This document shows, one piece after another, positions 5,229 through 10,534 of a stretch of DNA of 10,534 nucleotides. Position 1 is the stretch's first letter, and every line of letters begins with the position of its first letter. The notes under the pieces were generated by a model. That model saw nothing but the letters and a program-made list of their open reading frames with translations. It ran no database searches and was not told where the DNA came from. The DNA is from JBMNNU01 sp050942695 (GTDB lineage: Bacteria > Chloroflexota > UBA6077): positions 1 through 10,534 of the forward strand of contig JBMNNU010000105.1 of the NCBI GenBank assembly GCA_050942695.1, written 5' to 3'. The translations under genes and the position numbers were made by a program.

Positions 5229-7094
5229 TTGAGCGACGGGGGTGAGGGAAAGGGGTCTTCTCGGCGTCCAATTATTTGGTTCGCCATAGGAGCCCTGATC
5301 ATCTTTGCCTTGGCCAGCCTTCCGGTAGATCAAGGCCAGCCTGCGGAAGCCTCTTCAGAGATCAATTTCAGCCAGGTTGCAGCTTACGCCAAAACCGGGC
5401 AGATTGTTCGAATAAACCTAGCCGGGGACGACCTAGAGGTCACTCTCAACAACGGTACCGTGGCCAGGTCTCGGAAGGAGCCCGATACCGGGCTTACAGA
5501 GTCGTTGAAAAACTATGGTGTGTCTGACCAACAGTTGTCCAAAATCGAATTGCAGGTGAAGGAGCAATCCGATGGCGGATGGCTTGGTTCGATATTCTGG
5601 CTGTTGCCTCTACTGTTTATCGGTTTGATGATGCTGCTGATGTTTTCGAGACAGGGCAACTCTCAACCAGGTGGAGGGAACATATTTTCTTTCAGTAAGA
5701 GCAGAGCTCGGCGCATTACAGCCGACCAGCCGAGCATCCACTTTTCGGATGTGGCCGGGGTGGATGAGGCGAAGGAGGAGTTGCAGGAGGTTGTCGAGTT
5801 TCTACGGTCTCCCCAGAAGTTTAATGCTGTGGGCGCAAGAATCCCTAAAGGTGTCCTCCTAGTTGGGCCGCCCGGAACAGGGAAAACTTTGATGGCGAGG
5901 GCTGTGGCCGGTGAGGCATCTGTCCCTTTCTTCCACATAAGCGGATCCGAGTTCGTCGAGCTGTTTGTGGGCGTAGGCGCTTCCCGAGTCCGGGATCTGT
6001 TCGACGAGGCAAAAAAGAGCGCTCCATGCATAATCTTCATAGATGAGATAGATGCTGTTGGGCGCCAACGTGGTCGTGGCCTGGGCGGAGGCAACGACGA
6101 GCGGGAGCAGACGCTCAACCAAATCCTGGTGGAACTGGACGGTTTTGATAAAAACGCAGGCATAGTGGTGCTTGCTGCGACAAACCGGCCAGATATCTTG
6201 GATGCTGCGCTGCTGCGCCCCGGGCGATTCGATCGCCGTGTAACCTTGGATAGCCCCGATTATCTCGGTAGATGGGAGATCCTGAAGGTACACGCCAGGG
6301 GCAAGCCTCTAGCGCCCGAAGTTGACCTGGAGAAGGTAGCTCGCCAAACTCCAGGTTTCTCCGGAGCGGACTTAGAGAACCTGTTGAACGAAGCTGCTAT
6401 CCTTGCCGCTCGCCGAAATGAAACAACCATCTCCAATAGCGATCTGGAGGAGGCTGTCGATCGAGTCATCGCAGGACCCGAGCGCAAGGGGAGGCTGATC
6501 AGCGAGGAAGAAAAGCGCATTACCGCCTATCACGAAGTCGGCCACGCATTGGTTGCCTACTTCATGCCGCATCTCGACCCGATCCACAAGGTTACGGTTA
6601 TCGCGCGGGGCCAATCGGGGGGACACACCCGTTTGCTTCCCGTGCAGGACCGCCATCTGTGGACCAGATCGCAAATGACGGAGATGCTAGCCTTCGCCCT
6701 GGGCGGTCTCTCGGCTGAAGAGATGGTTTTTGGCGAGGCCAGCACCGGCGCAAGCAACGACCTGCAGCAGGCAACTGAGATCGCCCGAAAGATGGTTACC
6801 ATGTACGGAATGAGTGACCGGATCGGGAAGGTCAGCCTGGGCTCCACCGGGATAGTGGACTACCTGGGCACCGACATCATGGAGCAGAAGAATTACAGCG
6901 AAACGACGGCTTCTTTGGTGGACTCAGAGATCCGGCGGCTTATCGATGAAGCCCACGAGCAAGCTCGACAGGTGCTGTCTGAGCATCGGAAGCAGCTCAC
7001 TATCGTTTCCGAGCTGCTGAAAGAAAAAGAGACCCTAAGCGGTGATGAGATGACCAACTTGCTGGGCGAGAGGCCGCTGCCCAAAGCAGCCTGA
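5229..7094 (+). CDS. ftsH: ATP-dependent membrane zinc metalloprotease FtsH
   Basis: 621 residues, normal length. Membrane helices at about 14-31 and 118-139 flank an extracytoplasmic domain. The AAA+ module carries Walker A GPPGTGKT (213-220), pore loop F246-V-G, Walker B with D272-E273, and the second region of homology ATNRPDILDAALLRPGRF with arginine fingers R330 and R333. The M41 protease has H435-E-V-G-H439 and the third zinc ligand D511 (TGASNDLQQAT). The usual HEAGH is HEVGH here; all zinc and catalytic residues are kept. It forms a membrane hexamer that extracts and degrades membrane and short-lived proteins. The start is TTG at 5229, supported by AAAGGT at 5215-5220 (8 nt spacer) and by the charged N-terminus before the first helix; the next ATG in frame is far inside. 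No terminator with a T-run follows; a palindromic repeat element lies 39 nt downstream. Confidence 0.97.
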   Translation: MSDGGEGKGSSRRPIIWFAIGALIIFALASLPVDQGQPAEASSEINFSQVAAYAKTGQIVRINLAGDDLEVTLNNGTVARSRKEPDTGLTESLKNYGVSDQQLSKIELQVKEQSDGGWLGSIFWLLPLLFIGLMMLLMFSRQGNSQPGGGNIFSFSKSRARRITADQPSIHFSDVAGVDEAKEELQEVVEFLRSPQKFNAVGARIPKGVLLVGPPGTGKTLMARAVAGEASVPFFHISGSEFVELFVGVGASRVRDLFDEAKKSAPCIIFIDEIDAVGRQRGRGLGGGNDEREQTLNQILVELDGFDKNAGIVVLAATNRPDILDAALLRPGRFDRRVTLDSPDYLGRWEILKVHARGKPLAPEVDLEKVARQTPGFSGADLENLLNEAAILAARRNETTISNSDLEEAVDRVIAGPERKGRLISEEEKRITAYHEVGHALVAYFMPHLDPIHKVTVIARGQSGGHTRLLPVQDRHLWTRSQMTEMLAFALGGLSAEEMVFGEASTGASNDLQQATEIARKMVTMYGMSDRIGKVSLGSTGIVDYLGTDIMEQKNYSETTASLVDSEIRRLIDEAHEQARQVLSEHRKQLTIVSELLKEKETLSGDEMTNLLGERPLPKAA

Positions 7095-7132
7095 AAGCCA
7101 GCCATGGCATGGTTCACGGCACGAGCCACAAT

Positions 7133-7190
7133 GTAGCGTCGGGCCTTGTGCCCGACGTGGTACATCGTCGGGGACAAGCCCCGACGATAC
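7133..7190. repeat. pair of 31-nt palindromes in inverted orientation
   Basis: Copy A (7133-7163) has stem CGTCGGGC/GCCCGACG and loop CTTGT. Copy B (7160-7190) has stem ATCGTCGGGG/CCCCGACGAT and loop ACAAG, the reverse complement of CTTGT. The copies share the central GTAC (7160-7163). The loop-closing pair is C-G in A and, read in the same orientation, G-C in B, a compensatory change. This is REP/BIME-like architecture: small dispersed palindromes set head to head behind a gene, here 39 nt after ftsH. Confidence 0.8.
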
Positions 7191-7303
7191 AGCATTAGAC
7201 TTCTCCATGATCTGGCTGTGCGTTTGAACCATGCCGCCAGCCATCAACATAGGGCACGCATCCTGCACTTTGCTCCCCGGACTAAGCATCTGGCCTGAGA
7301 TCG

Positions 7304-7370
7304 GGTGCACAACTAGACCGTTCACCTGAAAATGGGGCGCTTCCCCATTTTCATGAGCGGTTGGTGCACC
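7304..7370. repeat. long imperfect inverted repeat (hairpin)
   Basis: Inner perfect 11-bp stem TGAAAATGGGG (7327-7337) / CCCCATTTTCA (7343-7353) with loop CGCTT. Outer arms GGTGCAC (7304-7310) and GTGCACC (7364-7370) also pair, with ACCG/CGGT between them, so the whole 67 nt folds with bulges. No T-run follows, so a simple terminator is unlikely. Could be a small MITE-like element or structured RNA. Confidence 0.6.
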
Positions 7371-7400
7371 GAAGGCGCATGGATAATTCCCGCGGAAGCC

Positions 7401-7424
7401 GTCATCCCCGCGAAAGCGGGGACC
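7401..7424. repeat. dispersed REP-like palindrome (CCCCGC-GAAA-GCGGGG)
   Basis: Perfect 6-bp stem CCCCGC (7406-7411) / GCGGGG (7416-7421) with loop GAAA, within GTCAT...GACC flanks. Variants of this element are scattered in intergenic DNA of many bacteria, and its false translations (AFAGMT, FRGDDG) are familiar. Mobility mechanism not evident here. Confidence 0.7.
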
Positions 7425-7550
7425 CAGAGGCTCCAGGTAAAGCCAGGCTGTATGGATGCCCAATTTCGCGAGCATGACGATGTGCAGGATATTTGCGGAA
7501 CGACGCAGTAAGTAACAGCCAGCAGCCTGTTGTTTTCTGTAAAAAAGGTT

Positions 7551-7578
7551 GATGGCTGAAAGCTGATGGCCGAAAGCT
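7551..7578. repeat. tandem 14-bp direct repeat before the regulator gene
   Basis: GATGGCTGAAAGCT (7551-7564) is followed at once by GATGGCCGAAAGCT (7565-7578), with one mismatch. It ends 13 nt before the ATG of the regulator at 7592. It may be part of a dispersed repeat, or a double binding site in the regulator's own leader. Confidence 0.65.
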
Positions 7579-7591
7579 TACATACGCAGTT

Positions 7592-10534
7592 ATGAATGAC
7601 GATCAAAGAATAGCTCTGAAATTCTCCCCTCCCACCCCTCCCCCGGGATTCATTCAGCGCCCACGTTTGGCCAACCAGGTGGCGAAAGGGCTGTCAGGCC
7701 GGTTGATCCTGCTCAATGCTCCGATGGGGTTCGGCAAAACCAGCCTGCTTTCCTCTATGGCCCAGCAATGGAGCTCTTATTCGAACGCATCGACGGTTAC
7801 ATTCATTGCCTGGTTCTCGCTTGGCCCCTCAGATAACGATGCTGCCGCCTTTATGGATGGGCTGGTGGGGGCAGTACGATGGCTGTTCCCCGATTTCGGC
7901 AAGTCCGTTCGGGCGCTCGTGCGAGGTTCCGCAGATGCGAGCAAACAGATGAACAATCTGTTCGCCCTTTTTAAAGATGAGATCAACAAGGCTGTCGATG
8001 GGGAGATAGCCATCGTTCTAGATGACTTTCACTTCATTACCAATAAATCTATCGTCGATGCGCTGGAATTGGCCATTCGAGACCCGGAATCCCGAATCAA
8101 ATGGATTATATCCACCCAAAGTGATCCAGAGCTCTACCTGTCTCCATTGATATCTCGCGATGGAGTGGTTGAGATAGGGGATGAGGCACTTCGGTTTACC
8201 TTCGATGAAGTGCGAGAACTGCTGTCTGCCCGCACCGGGGAAACCGCTGGGAATGAGATCGTAGGCGAGATTATTCGGGATACGGATGGATGGCCATCGG
8301 CTACAAATCTAGTGGGGCTGATCGCAGCTAGGGATCCAGATGCGCTCCGATTCGAGCGACTCTTCCCCACTCAGCACGGTTACGCCCGGATCGTAAGATG
8401 GGTGGTGTCTGGCTTGCCACCCTCCTACCGAGAAACGGTATTGCGTTCGTCGCTGCTGAGCTACCTGGATCCCTCTTCCTGTCGTGAAGCGCTGGGATTG
8501 GACGATGCTGAGGATTTCCTGCTTGCTATACAGGATGCAATGCTGCCGGTAACGAAACCATCCAACCGAGAAGGGCCTCTCGTCTTCGAACCGTTGTTCC
8601 GCTCTGCCCTCGAGCGAGAGTTGTCGAAAAAGCTGTCGGCGCTCGAATACCGCAAGCTCAAATGTAAGGTTGCTTCCTACTATAGTGCCAAAGGGGATCG
8701 GGATGAGGCGATCCGTGGCTTCCTATCCGTAGGTGCAAACGAGGAAGCTGCTGTTGAGATGGAAAAGTCGCTGGACGCGGAGCGAGAGCAAGGCCGTCTC
8801 GATTTGATCCTCGGGTGGCTAAAAGCCCTGCCAGTCTCTATCCGGCAGCAACATCCTAGGTTGTTGATACATGAAGCCAGGCTATTCCTGGCTAGAGAGC
8901 GACAGGACGACGCGCGAGCTCTTCTTGCGGCCGCTCGGGCGGAGCTAGAGGCGTCGGGGGATACTATTGGAATGGGGCGATTGCTTGGAAGCTGGGCTGC
9001 GCTGTATCTCCTAGAGGGGCGCAACAAGGATGCGCGAAAAACGGCGGAGGATGCGCTGAAATCGCTTCCCGAATCCGAGTATGCCGACGTAGCCGAAGCG
9101 CGCTGGCTGTTGTCCAGGTCGCTGGAGCTGTCAGGGCTTCTAAAAAGTGCTTACGATGAGGCGAGTCGTGGCTTGTTGGCTGCGGAGCAAAGTGGCAGGC
9201 AGCCTATTGTTGTGAGAGCCATGTTGCAGTTGGGACATCTGGCCTACCTGCGAGGCAATTACGAGGAAGCGTTAGCGTTAGCAGGCCGAGCCGTCCAACG
9301 TTCAGCGTTATCGGATATGGAGATGCTTACCCTGGGTTCTGCTGGAGGTCTAGCGAGCATCGCGTACCTTGAAAGAGGCCAAACCCAGGAGGCCGCGGTA
9401 GTGGCAGCCAGATCGTTAGAGGTGAGCAGACAGTATGGGGATACCGCTGCCTCCATGAGAGCAGGGCTTGCACTAGCTGTTGCTAGTGAGCATTTGGGCC
9501 AGCGTGCGCACGCTCGGGAAAAGTTGTTGGAAGCTCTCAGATTGTCATCGAAGCTGGCGCAGCACGTCCCCGAGTCCTTTATTGCTCTCCAAGCAGCCGC
9601 AGAGATATTACACCGACAAGGAAAACGCAAAGAGGCTCTAGCGAGGGCTAAGCAGGCCCTGGCCAACGCGATAAATATCTCCAACAGTGTAATGGTGGAT
9701 CGGTGCAGATTAATGGTGGCTGCTTATGATATGGCCGGCCTGCGATTGCCAGTATCGCTACTGAGAATATTTCGGCTCAGCCGAGATTTCGAACGAATGG
9801 ATAGCAAGCATTGGTTTTCAGGCGCTCAGCAGTTGTTGGCTATGGGTTTCTGGCGATTGGGTCTTAAACATTTTGCCCGATCCAGCTTGCGCCGGTCGAT
9901 GGAAATAGCGGCAAAGGAGTCGTACTCAGGGACGCCGCTTGGCCTTCCCGACGCAAAGGTGTTGCTGCCGCTGGCGATCAAGGAGCGAATTCTTCACGAG
10001 AAGGCTGGGAACCTCCTAGGGGTAGAGTTGGCTGAGGCAAAAAAAATCATCTCTCCGTTGACGGCTAGCAAAAAACCAGCCTTGATGGCACGAGCCCGCG
10101 AGGCCATAGCCGGTATCGAGACTGGCGCTGGACGGCCTCAGAATGTCCGCCTGATGTGGCCTGGTCTGGCAGACAGCGATAATTACGACAACGCTGATCT
10201 TTTGATATGCGTTTTTGGACAGTTCGAGGCCTTTCTGGATGGTGAATATGTAGAATGGCCTTCCAGCGATGCGCGTGATCTAGCTGCGTATCTGCTGGTA
10301 AATCGTGGCCGGCCGGTTGCAAAAAAAGAGGTAGTGGAGAGCCTTTGGCCGAATTCCGAGCTAGCCAACGCTAATGTGCGCCTCAACTTAGCTCTCTATC
10401 GATTACGAGAAGCCTTGGGCCCTGGATATCCACCGGTGAACCTTAAGCTGGAGAGCCGGCAAATGATAATGTGGGAGGGTATCGGCTGTTCGATCGATAT
10501 TGAGGCTTTTAGTGAGGGGATCAAGAGGGTTCAC
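7592..10534 (+). CDS. MalT-like STAND ATPase/TPR regulator with SARP-type winged helix (3' end outside window)
   Basis: An open frame of 981 codons runs from ATG 7592 to the right edge without a stop. The N-terminus matches MalT-type regulators: RPRLANQVAKGLSG, then Walker A A43-P-M-G-F-G-K49-T50 and Walker B IAIVLDDFH (D144-D145). A winged-helix part of the ATPase follows (to about 350), then a long run of helical pairs (about 360-800) with TPR-like A/L spacing, such as GNYEEALALAGRAVQ and GKRKEALARAKQALA. From about 870 the protein reads LICVFGQFEAFLDGEYVEWPSS...LAAYLLVNRGRPVAKKEVVESLWP, an OmpR/SARP winged helix, then DIEAFSEGIKRV, the start of a BTAD domain cut by the edge. Such proteins are ATP-controlled activators whose inducer binds the helical region; the target here is unknown. 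No Shine-Dalgarno is seen; an in-frame stop lies at 7550-7552 and no other start lies between. Confidence 0.88.
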   Translation, partial: MNDDQRIALKFSPPTPPPGFIQRPRLANQVAKGLSGRLILLNAPMGFGKTSLLSSMAQQWSSYSNASTVTFIAWFSLGPSDNDAAAFMDGLVGAVRWLFPDFGKSVRALVRGSADASKQMNNLFALFKDEINKAVDGEIAIVLDDFHFITNKSIVDALELAIRDPESRIKWIISTQSDPELYLSPLISRDGVVEIGDEALRFTFDEVRELLSARTGETAGNEIVGEIIRDTDGWPSATNLVGLIAARDPDALRFERLFPTQHGYARIVRWVVSGLPPSYRETVLRSSLLSYLDPSSCREALGLDDAEDFLLAIQDAMLPVTKPSNREGPLVFEPLFRSALERELSKKLSALEYRKLKCKVASYYSAKGDRDEAIRGFLSVGANEEAAVEMEKSLDAEREQGRLDLILGWLKALPVSIRQQHPRLLIHEARLFLARERQDDARALLAAARAELEASGDTIGMGRLLGSWAALYLLEGRNKDARKTAEDALKSLPESEYADVAEARWLLSRSLELSGLLKSAYDEASRGLLAAEQSGRQPIVVRAMLQLGHLAYLRGNYEEALALAGRAVQRSALSDMEMLTLGSAGGLASIAYLERGQTQEAAVVAARSLEVSRQYGDTAASMRAGLALAVASEHLGQRAHAREKLLEALRLSSKLAQHVPESFIALQAAAEILHRQGKRKEALARAKQALANAINISNSVMVDRCRLMVAAYDMAGLRLPVSLLRIFRLSRDFERMDSKHWFSGAQQLLAMGFWRLGLKHFARSSLRRSMEIAAKESYSGTPLGLPDAKVLLPLAIKERILHEKAGNLLGVELAEAKKIISPLTASKKPALMARAREAIAGIETGAGRPQNVRLMWPGLADSDNYDNADLLICVFGQFEAFLDGEYVEWPSSDARDLAAYLLVNRGRPVAKKEVVESLWPNSELANANVRLNLALYRLREALGPGYPPVNLKLESRQMIMWEGIGCSIDIEAFSEGIKRVH

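Larger units (their letters stand above)
7095..7591. other. 497-nt repeat-rich spacer
   Basis: No credible gene. It holds the inverted palindrome pair at 7133-7190, a long imperfect hairpin at 7304-7370, a GAAA-looped palindrome at 7401-7424 and a 14-bp direct repeat at 7551-7578, each listed separately. Minus-strand open frames here contain peptides such as PRFRGDDG and VPAFAGMT, the well-known false translations of a dispersed bacterial repeat. The stretch 7191-7300 is unexplained. Confidence 0.65.

Noticed and set aside
7133..7424. CRISPR array
   Set aside because: The repeats are palindromes of different sequence and spacing, with no regular repeat-spacer pattern and no cas gene.
7035..7606. 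Minus-strand ORFs in the spacer with PRFRGDDG or VPAFAGMT peptides
   Set aside because: These peptides are known false translations of a dispersed palindromic repeat, and the frames span several repeats.
7777..10386. Minus-strand ORFs of 60-141 codons opposite the large regulator
   Set aside because: They are Ser/Arg/Ala-rich shadows of a continuous 981-codon plus-strand frame with clear domains.

Overview
The window looks like a piece of chromosome from an uncultured bacterium, most plausibly Chloroflexota. This is an inference. It rests on a large MalT-like ATPase/TPR regulator carrying a SARP-type DNA-binding domain, a LolA-like lipoprotein with a Thr/Pro linker, a DUF2795 protein, a TTG-started FtsH and palindromic spacer repeats. 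No rRNA or tRNA gene was seen to settle it.

Left part (1-2915): a compact cassette, all on the + strand. In order it holds (i) the 3' part of a BlaR1-like M56 membrane metallopeptidase, broken by a 2-base slip in an (AG)6 run; (ii) an unlisted 36-residue peptide gene at 834-944 with a perfect 10-nt Shine-Dalgarno and a C-terminus ending CCWWIECFGV; (iii) a radical SAM/SPASM peptide maturase starting 12 nt later; and (iv) a BlaI/MecI-type repressor. I read this as a RiPP cassette (peptide plus radical SAM maturase) placed between the two halves of a BlaR1/BlaI-type protease-repressor switch. This is the most interesting system in the window. Two dyads, at 756-768 and 2441-2460, are candidate operators.

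Middle part (2916-5228): a spacer with one small signal-peptide-like ORF, a DUF2795 gene, a perfect 9-bp hairpin terminator between convergent genes, then a minus-strand lipoprotein with a LolA/RseB-like fold. A gene-free divergent spacer of about 360 bp separates the lipoprotein from ftsH.

Right part (5229-10534): a complete FtsH membrane AAA+ zinc protease. It is followed by a 497-bp spacer packed with inverted and direct repeats, including a pair of inverted palindromes with a compensatory stem change. Last comes a 981-codon open frame running off the right edge: a MalT-like STAND ATPase with a long helical/TPR region and a C-terminal OmpR-like (SARP/BTAD) winged helix.
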